A DNA stretch of 64,000 nt from Microbacterium sp. ACRRU (GCF_022346945.1 NZ_JAKRNI010000004.1:62001-126000); one strand, 5' to 3'. Shown: positions 33,705-42,987, counted from the stretch's first letter. Notes: a model not told the origin generated them from the sequence alone. Numbers and translations are program-made.

Positions 33705-36122
33705 CTAGTACAAGCCTCGGTCCTGCAGCTCCCGCTGCAGGACGGGGGCCAGCCGTTCGGCGAACGCCGGGGTCAGGTGCGTCTCGTCGTATCGCACCGG
33801 CGTCTCGCCGGCGAAGGCCGGGCACACGTTCTCCCAGCACGTGAACGGGAGGGCGCTGATCGCGGTGTTGCCGGTGGCGGATGCCTCCGCCTCGGCGGAC
33901 GCTTCCATCTGCGTCCACACGTCGTCGACAGCGGCAAGGCACGCGGACGGACCGGTGACCGGCGAGTAGCAGCGGTTCAGATCCGCCCCGTGGGGCGGGG
34001 GCGACAGGAAGACCGTCCGTCCCGGAGGCGCCCAGGGCCCGACCTCCGCGAAGGTCGCTGCCGCGAGGCGCGGTGCGTCGAGGGTCTCGCCGTCGACCGA
34101 GCGGCCGAGCGTGAACGCGTTGGAGACGATGACCAGATCGGCGGGGTCCGCGGCGATCATGGTCCGCACCTGCTCCTTGCGCGGCTCGCACGCCCCCGCG
34201 ACCGCGGGATCGCGACTCTCGACCGTGACGTCGGTGAACCGGCATCCGTACATCCCGACCGTCGTGGCGCGCCACGTCCCGCCGCTGCGTTCCGCGAGGG
34301 CCGCGAGGGTCGGTGCGTACGCCATGGCGCTGGAGTCGCCGACGAGGTACACGTGACGCGGGGCCGCAGGGTCGCCGAACGTGCACCGTCCTGCGTCGGG
34401 AGCGATGTCGGGGGTGAAGCAGTCGTGAGCGCGGTTGTCGGACGACGACTCGCGGATGACCTCATCGAGGCCCGGGTGCAGCTCCGGCCAGCGGGTGGCG
34501 CTCACGGCCGCCGCCAGTTCGGCCTGCAGCGTCGGCAGCGCCTCGGCGATCTCGGCGGGGTCGGCCGAAGCGACGACGTTGATTCCGGCGAGCGGGAGCG
34601 TGGGCGCGCCGTACGCGGCGAAGACGCTCAGCACGGTGGCGCCCGCGCCGATCGTCAGCACCGCGGCGCCCCAGCCCATGCGTCCGGCGTATCGCTCGCG
34701 CCAGGCGCCCCACGTCGCGGGGCGTGGATCGGGTGAGCGGTCGTGGCTCCCGGGCGCGGGAGGGGCGGTGGACTCGGCGGCGACGGCGACGAGGAGCGGG
34801 GCGGCAGAGAGGACGGTCTGCTTCTCGACCGAAGCCGCACGCGGCGCCGCCGAGACCGTCTCCGTGCCGCGCGTCCCCGCGCCGGTCGCGGGCCGCGGGC
34901 GCGAACCCGGGTAGTAGCGCTGACCGGGCACCCATCCGGCGGGCCGGGATGCCACGGCCGCCGGCCGCTTGGGTGCCGCCGGAGCGGCCTCGGGCTGCTT
35001 CGCGAGCGGCGTCGAGGGCGCCTCACCGGCATCTTCTCGTGTGGCCTGTCGACGCTCCAGCCAGGGCGAGCGGTGGATCGGTTGCTCGACACAGAGGTAC
35101 GTCGCGACGGTGAGCACCGCCGTGATGAGGAGCACGATCGGCATCCAGGCGGGTCCGGGGGGAAGCACGACACCGGCGAAGACGATCACCGGCAGATGCC
35201 AGAGGTACAGCGAATAGGAGACGTCGCCCACGGCCACGCTCAGCCGGTTTGTCAAGGGGAACAGGTGCCGGTGGCGCGGATCGCCGCCCACACCGCCGGC
35301 GATCACCAGTGCGGCGCCCGTCACGGGCAGAGCCGCCCACGGGGCGGGGAACGGCGAGGCGGGATCGATGAGGACGAACGCGGCAGCGATCAGGCCCACG
35401 CCCGCCCACGCGGACGTGACCCGCAGAGCAGCCGCCATCCGTCCGAGAACCGGAGCCATCGCCGCGAGGACCGCGCCGACAGCGAGCTCGCCGACACGCG
35501 CCAGCGTCGAGAAGTACGCGCCGGTGGGATCCTCCGCGGTGAGGTGAACGGCCGCGAGCGCCGATGCCACCGCGATGCCCCCGGCCATGATCGCGACGAT
35601 CCCCCGTACCGCGCGTCCGCGACGTGCCGCTGCGGGAACGAGGGCGATCGCCGTCACCATGATCAGGGGCCAGGCGAGCGAGAACTGTTCCTCGATCGAC
35701 AGCGACCAGAAATGCTGCAGGGGCGACACGTCATCCGAGGAGAAGTAGTTCCGACCCTCGAATGCGAAGCGCCAGTTGGAGACGAGACCGAGCGCCGAGA
35801 GCGCGTCCCCGAGAGTCTGCTCGGCGCGGGCGCGGTGAAAGACGAGGAACGCGACGGCGACCACCGATGCCAACACCAGCGACGCAGCGGGCAGAAGGCG
35901 CCGGACGCGCCGGGCGAAAAACGCACGCAGATCGATGGCGCCGGTCTCGCGCGCGTCCCGCAGCAGGAGGCCGGTCACGAGGAAGCCCGACAGGACGAAG
36001 AACACGTCCACGCCGGTGAAGCCCCCCGTGGGCCACCCGGTGAGGTGACTGGCGACGACGCCGAGAACGGCCACCGCCCGGAGGCCCTGTAGATCCAGGC
36101 GGGTGCGGCTCGGGGTGGGCAC
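33705..36122 (-). CDS. O-acyltransferase with C-terminal SGNH domain (OafA/YrhL type)
   Basis: 805 residues. The acyltransferase-3 membrane domain (about 1-380, ten helices) begins LDLQGLRAVAVLGVVASHL with the catalytic-type GFTGVDVFFVLSGFL. A Pro/Ala-rich linker follows, one more helix, then an outside SGNH hydrolase domain with VYLVGDSSAM (Ser597) and DETHLTP near the end. Such proteins add acetyl groups to cell-surface glycans, possibly peptidoglycan or capsule. The GTG at 36122 is preferred over an upstream GTG/ATG because GAGGAAG lies 8 bases before it. Confidence 0.9.
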   Translation of the reverse strand: MPTPSRTRLDLQGLRAVAVLGVVASHLTGWPTGGFTGVDVFFVLSGFLVTGLLLRDARETGAIDLRAFFARRVRRLLPAASLVLASVVAVAFLVFHRARAEQTLGDALSALGLVSNWRFAFEGRNYFSSDDVSPLQHFWSLSIEEQFSLAWPLIMVTAIALVPAAARRGRAVRGIVAIMAGGIAVASALAAVHLTAEDPTGAYFSTLARVGELAVGAVLAAMAPVLGRMAAALRVTSAWAGVGLIAAAFVLIDPASPFPAPWAALPVTGAALVIAGGVGGDPRHRHLFPLTNRLSVAVGDVSYSLYLWHLPVIVFAGVVLPPGPAWMPIVLLITAVLTVATYLCVEQPIHRSPWLERRQATREDAGEAPSTPLAKQPEAAPAAPKRPAAVASRPAGWVPGQRYYPGSRPRPATGAGTRGTETVSAAPRAASVEKQTVLSAAPLLVAVAAESTAPPAPGSHDRSPDPRPATWGAWRERYAGRMGWGAAVLTIGAGATVLSVFAAYGAPTLPLAGINVVASADPAEIAEALPTLQAELAAAVSATRWPELHPGLDEVIRESSSDNRAHDCFTPDIAPDAGRCTFGDPAAPRHVYLVGDSSAMAYAPTLAALAERSGGTWRATTVGMYGCRFTDVTVESRDPAVAGACEPRKEQVRTMIAADPADLVIVSNAFTLGRSVDGETLDAPRLAAATFAEVGPWAPPGRTVFLSPPPHGADLNRCYSPVTGPSACLAAVDDVWTQMEASAEAEASATGNTAISALPFTCWENVCPAFAGETPVRYDETHLTPAFAERLAPVLQRELQDRGLY
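33720..33743. terminator. Hairpin at the end of the acyltransferase gene, between convergent genes
   Basis: Perfect 10 bp stem GTCCTGCAGC / GCTGCAGGAC with a TCCC loop. It lies inside the last codons of the minus-strand gene and 22 bases after the def stop. There are no T-runs, so bidirectional termination is only possible. Confidence 0.4.
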
Positions 36123-36212
36123 GGCTCGGGCTTCCTCTCGGGCCGTCCGGCGCGGCCGACCCGAGCCTAGTGGAACCGTTCCCACGACGCCGCGCGGCCC
36201 CGGGCCGGTAGG

Positions 36213-37145
36213 TCAGCGCTCCGCGAAGCTGTGCAGACCGAGGTCTTCGCTCAACCGTTCGCTGACGATGCGCCCTCGCACGCTCGTCCCCTGCGCGTCC
36301 AGGGGTGGGCTGACGACGGCCGCCCCGAGAGCTCCGCGAGCGGCGAGGACGATGGCGCCCGACACGCTCGACTTGGCGGGGATGCCGACCGCCCTCATCC
36401 ACCTCCCGGACCCGTCGTAGACGCCGCACGTCGCCATGACCGACACGACGTCGCGTGCGACGCGGGCAGGAACGGCACGCTCACCGGTGCGCGGGTTGAC
36501 GCCGGCGCCCGCGAGCGTCGCCCCCATGACGGCCAGGGTCTCGGCATCCACGAGCGTCGCGCACGCCCGTGCGTACACGGCGACCGCCTCATCGGCGCCC
36601 ACCGACATGCTCCCCTCGGCCCGCATCAGGTGGGCGAGGGCGTGGTTCCGATCGCCGAGCAGGTGCTCGTTGTGGGCGATGTCCTCGTCGACCTCGAGGT
36701 CGCGCCCGGCGAAGGCCGCGAGCCCGCGCGCGATGCGGTCGGCGCGCGCCTCGGCGTCCGATCCTTCGACGAGCGAGGCCGTGAGCAGCGCGCCCGCGTT
36801 CACCATGGGGTTCGGCGGACGCCCGGTTCCGCTCTCGAGCTTGATGGCGTCGAAGGCCTCGCCGGTCGGCTCGATCCCCACGCGATCGAGAGCCTCGCCG
36901 TCGGTATCGAGCAACGCGAGGGCGAACAGGAAGGGTTTCACCGCAGACTGCAGGCTGAACGGCGCATCCCCCTGTGCGCTCGACCGCACCTCGCCGTCGG
37001 GGAGGGCGAGCGCGATCGCGCACAGGTCGGGATCGGCGTCCTCGAGCTGCGGAATGCTGTCGTCGACACGACCCTCCCGCTCCGGAAGCACTCTGTCGCG
37101 GAGCGCATGGAGATCGTACGCGCGGGGATCGGGTCCGGATGGCAT
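36213..37145 (-). CDS. glsA: Glutaminase
   Basis: 310 residues of the serine-dependent beta-lactamase-like glutaminase family. Hydrolyses glutamine to glutamate and ammonia. The nucleophile Ser-x-x-Lys is in FSLQSAVKPFLFALAL, with the substrate segments GRPPNPMVNAGALL, EDIAHNEHLLGDRN and the C-terminal SGRWMRAVGIPAKSSVSG. The protein is cytoplasmic. It is divergent from the small gene at 37244. Confidence 0.95.
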   Translation of the reverse strand: MPSGPDPRAYDLHALRDRVLPEREGRVDDSIPQLEDADPDLCAIALALPDGEVRSSAQGDAPFSLQSAVKPFLFALALLDTDGEALDRVGIEPTGEAFDAIKLESGTGRPPNPMVNAGALLTASLVEGSDAEARADRIARGLAAFAGRDLEVDEDIAHNEHLLGDRNHALAHLMRAEGSMSVGADEAVAVYARACATLVDAETLAVMGATLAGAGVNPRTGERAVPARVARDVVSVMATCGVYDGSGRWMRAVGIPAKSSVSGAIVLAARGALGAAVVSPPLDAQGTSVRGRIVSERLSEDLGLHSFAER

Positions 37146-37243
37146 GCCCCCAGCCTGTCAGGCCGACGGCGCGGGTGGGGCGGCGGGTGCGGGGGTTGTC
37201 AATGGCAGTGACGCCTCGGCCGAGGTGCTGATGCCCTGTGGTC

Positions 37244-37399
37244 ATGAACGACAGAGAGCAGACGCCCATCGCGGATCCGGCTTCGCAGGAGACCGATCAA
37301 GACGACACGTCGATCGTGCCCGACATCGAGGCGGACCCCGCCGAGGCCGAGGAGCAGCGCATGGAGGGCGTCGACGAGGATACTCCCGGCCTGGGGTGA
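37244..37399 (+). CDS. Small acidic protein, hypothetical
   Basis: 51 residues, MNDREQTPIADPASQETDQ onward, with nearly a third Asp and Glu. No domain is recognisable. Codon third positions are GC-rich, so it is plausible as a gene, but the ribosome binding site is weak. It lies between glsA (divergent) and the LacI gene (same strand). Confidence 0.45.
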   Translation: MNDREQTPIADPASQETDQDDTSIVPDIEADPAEAEEQRMEGVDEDTPGLG

Positions 37400-37470
37400 C
37401 GCCACGCCGAGTGCCTGCCGGGCCCGGTGAGCGCCTCCGCGGGTGGCCGTGACCCGTTCCTGATCACTCC

Positions 37471-37481
37471 CGAAAGTTTCG
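37471..37481. promoter_or_regulatory. LacI-type operator before the regulator gene
   Basis: CGAAA-G-TTTCG, a perfect odd-length palindrome 25 bases upstream of the regulator ATG. It resembles the CGAAAnTTTCG-type sites bound by actinobacterial LacI regulators of xylan genes. Confidence 0.65.
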
Positions 37482-37505
37482 CTGGAAGCGCGGTACGATC
37501 GCGGC

Positions 37506-38528
37506 ATGAGTGCTGCCGCCGACGGGTCTCGCATCCGTCTTGCCGACATCGCCGCCGAGGCCGGGGTCTCCGTGGCGACGATCTCCAAAGTGCTCAACGG
37601 GCACGCCGACATCTCCCCCGCGACGCGTGCGCGCGTGGACGCCCTGCTCACCGCGCGGGGCTACACGCGGCGCCCCGTGGGTGAGAAGCCGCGGGGCGAC
37701 CTGATCGAGCTGGTGTTCCACGAGTTCGAGGCGAGCTGGTCGATGGAGATCATCGCGGGGGTCGAGGAAGTGGCGAAACAGCGTGGTCTCGCGGTCGTCG
37801 TCTCGGAGAGCGGCGGGGCGCACGCGCTCGGTGAGGACTGGCTGGAGGGCGCCCTCCGGCGCCGTCCGGCGGGCATCGTGCTGGTGGCTTCGGCCCTGGT
37901 CGACCGTCAGCGGTTGCGTCTGGCCACGCGTGGCATCCCTCTCGTCATCGTCGACTCGGCGGGTGACCCGCCGGCAGACATCCCCTCCGTGGGCTCGGCC
38001 AACTGGGCCGGGGGTCTCGCCGCGACGAGGCACCTCATCGAGCTCGGGCACCGCAGGATCGCGGCGATCACCGGGCCCGGCGACATGCTGTGCTCGCTCG
38101 CGCGCGTCGACGGCTACCGCTCCGCCATGGCCAGCGCGGGCCTGGAGGTCGATCCGCGCTGGGTGCGCTTCGGCACGTTCTACGTCGAAGGGGGACGCGA
38201 TGCGGCGCGCGAACTGCTGGCCCTGGATGACGCGCCGACCGCGATCTTCGCCGGGAACGATCTGCAGGCGCTGGGGGTCTACGACGCGGCCCGGGAGCGG
38301 GGCATGCGCCTCCCGGACGATCTGTCCGTGGTGGGCTACGACGACATCGCCCCCGCGCGCTGGGTGAGCCCGGCCCTCACGACGGTCCACCAACCGCTGC
38401 GACGAATGGGAGCCGAGGCCACGCGGATGGTGCTCGACGCCGCGACGCGAAGCTCCGGTGACGTCGTCCCGCGGGTCGATCTGGCCACGCACCTCGTGGA
38501 GCGCGGCAGCACCGCTCCCCCGCGCTGA
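37506..38528 (+). CDS. LacI family transcription regulator
   Basis: 340 residues. N-terminal LacI helix-turn-helix IRLADIAAEAGVSVATISKV with the hinge VLNGHADISPATRARV, then a periplasmic-binding-like sensor domain ending PALTTVHQPLRRMGAEAT. A CGAAA-G-TTTCG site precedes its own gene and a near copy (38572-38582) precedes the xylanase. It probably represses itself and the xylanase and is released by a xylan oligosaccharide; the inducer is inferred. Confidence 0.88.
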   Translation: MSAAADGSRIRLADIAAEAGVSVATISKVLNGHADISPATRARVDALLTARGYTRRPVGEKPRGDLIELVFHEFEASWSMEIIAGVEEVAKQRGLAVVVSESGGAHALGEDWLEGALRRRPAGIVLVASALVDRQRLRLATRGIPLVIVDSAGDPPADIPSVGSANWAGGLAATRHLIELGHRRIAAITGPGDMLCSLARVDGYRSAMASAGLEVDPRWVRFGTFYVEGGRDAARELLALDDAPTAIFAGNDLQALGVYDAARERGMRLPDDLSVVGYDDIAPARWVSPALTTVHQPLRRMGAEATRMVLDAATRSSGDVVPRVDLATHLVERGSTAPPR

Positions 38529-38571
38529 TGATCGACGGGGTGCGCACGGCCGCGAGATGGGAGCGCACCCA

Positions 38572-38608
38572 CGGAACTTTCGCTTTGGTTTCGTAACGGT
38601 TGCGTAAC
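38572..38608. promoter_or_regulatory. Operator-like and repeat sequences before the xylanase gene
   Basis: CGGAACTTTCG at 38572-38582 is a one-mismatch copy of the LacI site at 37471. Downstream, CGTAAC occurs twice exactly one helical turn apart (38592 and 38603). The region is AT-richer than its surroundings and should hold the xylanase promoter. Confidence 0.5.
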
Positions 38609-38677
38609 CGGACGGCCGGAGACCCCCCTCCTCGCGCATAAGTTGTTCGCCACAACCAACTGCGCAAAGGAGCGCTC

Positions 38678-41600
38678 GTGCATCGACGCCTATCCCCTCT
38701 GGTCTCCCTCGCCGCCGTAGGAGCCCTCGTTTTCGGTGGAGCCGCGCCCGCGGTCGCCGCCCCGACCGTCATCACCTCCGTCGACTTCGAAGACGGAACG
38801 ACCGGTACCTGGACCCGCAGCGGTGGGACCGACGACACCCTGACCGTGATCGACCTCGACGGTGAGAAGGTGCTCGAGGTCGCCGACCGCGACGCCGACT
38901 ACGTCGGCATCCAGAGCCCGACCGGTATCTACGAAGCCGGCACGACCTACGACTTCTCCCTGCGGGTGCGCCTGGCACCCGGCACGCCGGACACCAGCGC
39001 CCGCGTGGTCATGAAGCCGGCCTACACCTGGATCGGCAACACCAGCGTGACGGCGACGGGGTGGACCACGATCTCCGGGTCGTTCACAGCCCCGGACGGC
39101 GACGTCTCGGGGTTGCAGGCGTACATCGGCACCTCCGACATCGCGGAAACGCCCGCGTTCACCTACTACGTCGACGACATCGTCGTGACCACCGCTGCCG
39201 CGTCCGGTGGCGGAGAAGTCCCCGACGTGGCACCGGGCGGTGCTGTTGATCCCACCGCGACCCCCGCTTCGGCGGCCCAGGGCACCGGCAACGTCGCCGC
39301 TCTCACCTTCGACGACGGCCCGAACGCCGGCACGACGCCCGCGCTGCTGGACTTCCTCGCCGAGAACGACATCCGCGCGGTGTTCTGCGTCATCGGCCAG
39401 AACATCACCGCTCCCGGTGGCGCCGACCTGCTCCGGCGCATCGTCGCCGAGGGACACGTGCTGTGCAACCACTCGACGACCTACGACGACATGGGTTCAC
39501 TGATGCAGGACCAGGCCGCGACCCGCATGGCGGAGAACCTCACCATCATCCGCTCCGCGCTGGGTGACGCGGACTACCCCGTGCCGTTCTTCCGCGCTCC
39601 GAACGGTTCGTGGGGCAACACCCCCGAGGCTGCGGTCTCGCTCGGGATGCAGCCCCTCGCGGTGGTCAACACCATCGACGACTGGCAGACCCAGGACGTT
39701 GCGACGCTCACGGCGAATCTCCGCTCCGCGATCACGGCGGGACAGGTGGTGCTGGTGCACGACGGTGGCGGCGACCGCAGCGGATCGCTCGCCGCGGTGG
39801 AGACGGTCGTGACCGAGCGCCTCGCCGAGGGGTGGACGTTCACCCTTCCTGTCGGAGTTGCCGACGATGGCACCGGCGGGGCGCCGCAGCCCGGCGATGT
39901 CCTCATCGACACGGACTTCGATTCGGGAGATCTCGACGGCTGGTCGGCCCGGGCCGGATCGGACACCTCCGACCCGCAGGTGACCGTCGTCGACGGCGGC
40001 GCGGATGACACACCGTCCGCCGCCCAGGTCGCTGAGCGCACGCACGAGGGCGACGGCATTCAGCGCAGCATCGTCGGCATCCTCGAACCCGGCGCGACCT
40101 ACGCCGTGAGCGCTGCCGTGCGTTTCGCGCCCGGAGCCGCGACGGGTCAGGGGCTCACGCTCTCGGCACGCACCGTCTCCGGCGGTACGCAGAACTTCGC
40201 CAACCTTCTTCAGATCGAGAACGCGACCGCCAGCGGGTGGACCACCGTGCGCGGCGAGTTCACCGTGCCGACCTACGATTCGGCCGCGGAGATCTACATC
40301 GAGGCCCGCTACAACAGCGGCAACACCTCGACGTTCCTGGTGGATCAGGTGCGGATCTCGGTTCCCGAGGACGCGCAGGTCGACACCAGCCTCACCCCGG
40401 TGAAGGACACGGTCGACTTCCCGCTCGGGGTGGCCATCGACTCGCGCGAGACGACCGGTGCGGCCGCGCAGTTGCTGCTGCACCACTACAACCAGATCAC
40501 CCCCGAGAACCACATGAAGGTCGAGGCCTGGTACACCGGGCCGGGACAGTTCGCACGGAACGCCGAGGCGACCGCCCTGCTCGACTTCGCGCAGGCGGAG
40601 GACATCGGGCTGTACGGGCACGTGCTGGTCTGGCACTCGCAGACCCCGGCGTGGTTCTTCCAGGACGATTCGGGGCGCGAGCTGACGACGTCGGATGCCG
40701 ACAAGCAACTGCTGCGCGAGCGCCTGCGGACGCACATCTTCGATGTCGCGGCATCCATCGCGGACGACTACGGACCCTACGGCTCGGACACGAATCCGCT
40801 CATCGCGTGGGACGTGGTCAACGAGGTCATCTCCGACCAGGCCACCCCGGACGGGCTGCGCACGAGTCGCTGGTACCAGGTGCTGGGCGAGGAGTTCATC
40901 CGGCTGGCGTTCCAGTACGCCGACGACGCCTTCAACGAGGAGTACGCGGCGCCCGGCACCGACCGTCCGGTCAAGCTGTTCATCAACGACTACAACACCG
41001 AGATCGACGCGAAGGGGGCGCAGTACGAAGCCCTCGTGAAGCGTCTGCTGGATGCGAACGTGCCGATCGACGGCGTGGGGCACCAGTTCCACACCTCGAT
41101 CAACACCCCGATCGCCGCCCTGCGCGGAGCTCTCGAGCGGTTCGAGGGACTCGGTCTGATGCAGGCGGTGACGGAGCTCGATGTGACGATCAACCCCGCT
41201 GACGACCCCAACCGGGTGCGTCAGGGCTACTTCTACCGCGATGTGTTCGCCCTCCTGCGCGACTACCACGCGTCGGCTCCGGCGGCGGAGAAGATCTTCT
41301 CGGCCACGGTGTGGGGCCTCACAGACACGCGATCGTGGCGCGCGGAGCAGCAGCCCCTGTTGTTCACGGGCGGGTTGCAGCCGAAGCCGGCCTACTACGG
41401 CGCGATCGACGACGCCGAGGGGCTGCCCGCGTTGATCACGACCGCGAACGTGTTCGAAGGCGATGTGGAAGCCGATGCCGAGTTCACCGAGGCTCCGGAG
41501 TGGCGCAACCTGCCCTTCCACCCGCTGACCGAGAACGCCGGGGGGTGGCAGTCCCGGTGGAACGCCGATCACCTCGCCGTGATCGTGCGGTCGTCGGCGA

Positions 41601-42709
41601 CGCCCGACCGTGTGGCGTTCACGTACGGAGACCAGGAGTACTTCTACGGTCCGGACGTTGCGGGATCGGTGCCGGGGGCGCAGACGGTCGTCGAGGGTGT
41701 CACCTACACCCTGGCCCACCTGCCGCACTCGGACGTGCAGGCGGGGCAGGGGGCCGACTTCGATGTGCGGCTGCTGACCGACGATCAGGTCGTCGGTGCG
41801 TGGAACTCCCCCGGCGTCACCGGGCGGCTCTCCTTCCTCGAGCCGCTGTCGTTCCTACAGGTGCCCGAGCTCGCGGCGCCGGCCGTGGACGGCGAGGTGG
41901 ATGCCGCCTATGCCGACGCCGCCGTGGCGACCACCGCTCGCACGGTCGAGGGGTCGGCCGGCGGGGCGAGCGCCGAGGTCCGGACGCTGTGGCAGGGCAA
42001 CACGCTGTACGCGCTGTTCGAGGTGACCGACCCCGTGATCGACCTGTCGGGCAGTGACCCGTGGCAGCAGGACAGCGTCGAGCTGTTCCTCAACCTCGGG
42101 AACACCAAGGCGGGGAGCTACGGCCCGAACGACACGCAGATCCGCATCTCGGCCGACAACGTGCTGTCCTTCGGTTCGGGGAACACCGCGGTCCAGGAGG
42201 CACGGGTGGCGGCGAGTGCGACGGCGCGCACCGCCGACGGGTACCGCGTGGAAGTCGCGATCGACCTGGTCGGCCAGTCGGGTGGACAGAGCAACGTCCC
42301 GCTCGGCGGCCTCGACACAGTGCACGGCATCGACTTCCAGGTGAACGATGGCCGACCCGAGGGGCGGTTCTCGGTCAAGACCTGGGCAGACCCGACCGGG
42401 ACCGGCTACCAGACCACCGCGCGGTGGGGAGTCGCCGAGTTGGTCGCCGAGGTGACCGACCCGGGCACCGACCCCGGTACCGACCCGGGCACCGGCCCCG
42501 GTACCGACCCGGGCACTGCGCCGGGAACGGGCCCCGGCACAACGCCGCTCCCCGGAACGGCGACCGGTCCCCTGCCGCCGTCGCGCGGGTCGGCGGACGC
42601 GCTCGCCAGCACCGGTGGAACGGTGCCGCTCGGGGCTGTCGCGATCGGTGTCCTGATGGTGCTCGGCGGGGCCATCGTGGCCATCCGCCGACGGGGTCAG
42701 CGCGCCTGA
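38678..42709 (+). CDS. Secreted modular xylan-degrading protein: CBM22-CE4-CBM22-GH10-CBM9, sortase-anchored
   Basis: 1343 residues. Sec signal peptide (1-28, ending AVAAP). CBM22-like domain about 32-170; CE4 polysaccharide deacetylase about 203-390 (TFDDGPN with Asp212/Asp213; H265; DGGG-type H361); second CBM22 about 408-565; GH10 xylanase about 568-911 with acid/base Glu716 in WDVVNEV and nucleophile Glu833 in TELDV; CBM9 about 1066-1250; a TDPG repeat linker; LASTG at 1309-1313, one helix and a basic tail, the LAxTG sortase signal. It should stay on the wall and cut acetylated xylan. The GTG start follows AAAGGAGCG. Confidence 0.93.
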   Translation: MHRRLSPLVSLAAVGALVFGGAAPAVAAPTVITSVDFEDGTTGTWTRSGGTDDTLTVIDLDGEKVLEVADRDADYVGIQSPTGIYEAGTTYDFSLRVRLAPGTPDTSARVVMKPAYTWIGNTSVTATGWTTISGSFTAPDGDVSGLQAYIGTSDIAETPAFTYYVDDIVVTTAAASGGGEVPDVAPGGAVDPTATPASAAQGTGNVAALTFDDGPNAGTTPALLDFLAENDIRAVFCVIGQNITAPGGADLLRRIVAEGHVLCNHSTTYDDMGSLMQDQAATRMAENLTIIRSALGDADYPVPFFRAPNGSWGNTPEAAVSLGMQPLAVVNTIDDWQTQDVATLTANLRSAITAGQVVLVHDGGGDRSGSLAAVETVVTERLAEGWTFTLPVGVADDGTGGAPQPGDVLIDTDFDSGDLDGWSARAGSDTSDPQVTVVDGGADDTPSAAQVAERTHEGDGIQRSIVGILEPGATYAVSAAVRFAPGAATGQGLTLSARTVSGGTQNFANLLQIENATASGWTTVRGEFTVPTYDSAAEIYIEARYNSGNTSTFLVDQVRISVPEDAQVDTSLTPVKDTVDFPLGVAIDSRETTGAAAQLLLHHYNQITPENHMKVEAWYTGPGQFARNAEATALLDFAQAEDIGLYGHVLVWHSQTPAWFFQDDSGRELTTSDADKQLLRERLRTHIFDVAASIADDYGPYGSDTNPLIAWDVVNEVISDQATPDGLRTSRWYQVLGEEFIRLAFQYADDAFNEEYAAPGTDRPVKLFINDYNTEIDAKGAQYEALVKRLLDANVPIDGVGHQFHTSINTPIAALRGALERFEGLGLMQAVTELDVTINPADDPNRVRQGYFYRDVFALLRDYHASAPAAEKIFSATVWGLTDTRSWRAEQQPLLFTGGLQPKPAYYGAIDDAEGLPALITTANVFEGDVEADAEFTEAPEWRNLPFHPLTENAGGWQSRWNADHLAVIVRSSATPDRVAFTYGDQEYFYGPDVAGSVPGAQTVVEGVTYTLAHLPHSDVQAGQGADFDVRLLTDDQVVGAWNSPGVTGRLSFLEPLSFLQVPELAAPAVDGEVDAAYADAAVATTARTVEGSAGGASAEVRTLWQGNTLYALFEVTDPVIDLSGSDPWQQDSVELFLNLGNTKAGSYGPNDTQIRISADNVLSFGSGNTAVQEARVAASATARTADGYRVEVAIDLVGQSGGQSNVPLGGLDTVHGIDFQVNDGRPEGRFSVKTWADPTGTGYQTTARWGVAELVAEVTDPGTDPGTDPGTGPGTDPGTAPGTGPGTTPLPGTATGPLPPSRGSADALASTGGTVPLGAVAIGVLMVLGGAIVAIRRRGQRA
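42460..42550 (+). repeat. Coding repeat for the Thr-Asp-Pro-Gly linker
   Basis: Tandem copies of a roughly 12-base unit encoding DPGT with GPGT variants, within the xylanase gene just before the anchor. Such repeats act as flexible wall-spanning linkers and can change length by slippage. Confidence 0.75.
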
Positions 42710-42736
42710 TCCTCCACGCGGACGGTCCGTGACCGG

Positions 42737-42768
42737 AGGGGGTGATCGCGTAAGCGGTCGCCCCCTTT
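42737..42768 (+). terminator. Intrinsic terminator of the xylanase gene
   Basis: A 13 bp stem (AGGGGGTGATCGC with GCGGTCGCCCCCT) around the GTAA loop, ending in TTT, 27 bases after the stop. Confidence 0.8.
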
Positions 42769-42806
42769 GGCCGTCGCGGTTCCCGGCCGTGATCGACGAA
42801 CACGCG

Positions 42807-42839
42807 ACGAAGGCCCGGCGCAGCGCGCCGGGCCTTCGT
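42807..42839. terminator. Additional hairpin between xylanase and tRNA-Asn
   Basis: A perfect 15 bp stem (ACGAAGGCCCGGCGC with its complement) and AGC loop. There is no T-run. It may back up termination in either direction. Confidence 0.5.
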
Positions 42840-42841
42840 GC

Positions 42842-42878
42842 AAGAAAAAGGTAAGGCCCGGGGTGGAAGCCCGGGCCT
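42842..42878 (-). terminator. Terminator of tRNA-Asn
   Basis: On the minus strand AGGCCCGGG and CCCGGGCCT form a 9 bp stem 37 bases after the tRNA, followed by TTACC and a TTTTT run. Confidence 0.8.
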
Positions 42879-42914
42879 AGGTGAGAGCCGCGTTAGATGG
42901 ACGCGGGTCTCTCG

Positions 42915-42987
42915 CTCCCCGGCTTGGACTCGAACCAAGAACCTATCGGTTAACAGCCGATTGCTCTGCCAATTGAGCTACCGAGGA
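42915..42987 (-). tRNA. tRNA-Asn (anticodon GTT)
   Basis: A 73-base cloverleaf starting TCCTCGG, paired with CCGGGGA. Anticodon loop CTGTTAA reads GTT; T arm CTTGG-TTCGAGT-CCAAG. Discriminator G; CCA not encoded. Confidence 0.97.

Noticed and set aside
42460..42550. Possible CRISPR-like short repeats
   Set aside because: The units are in-frame codons for a DPGT linker, about 12 bases long, with no spacers.
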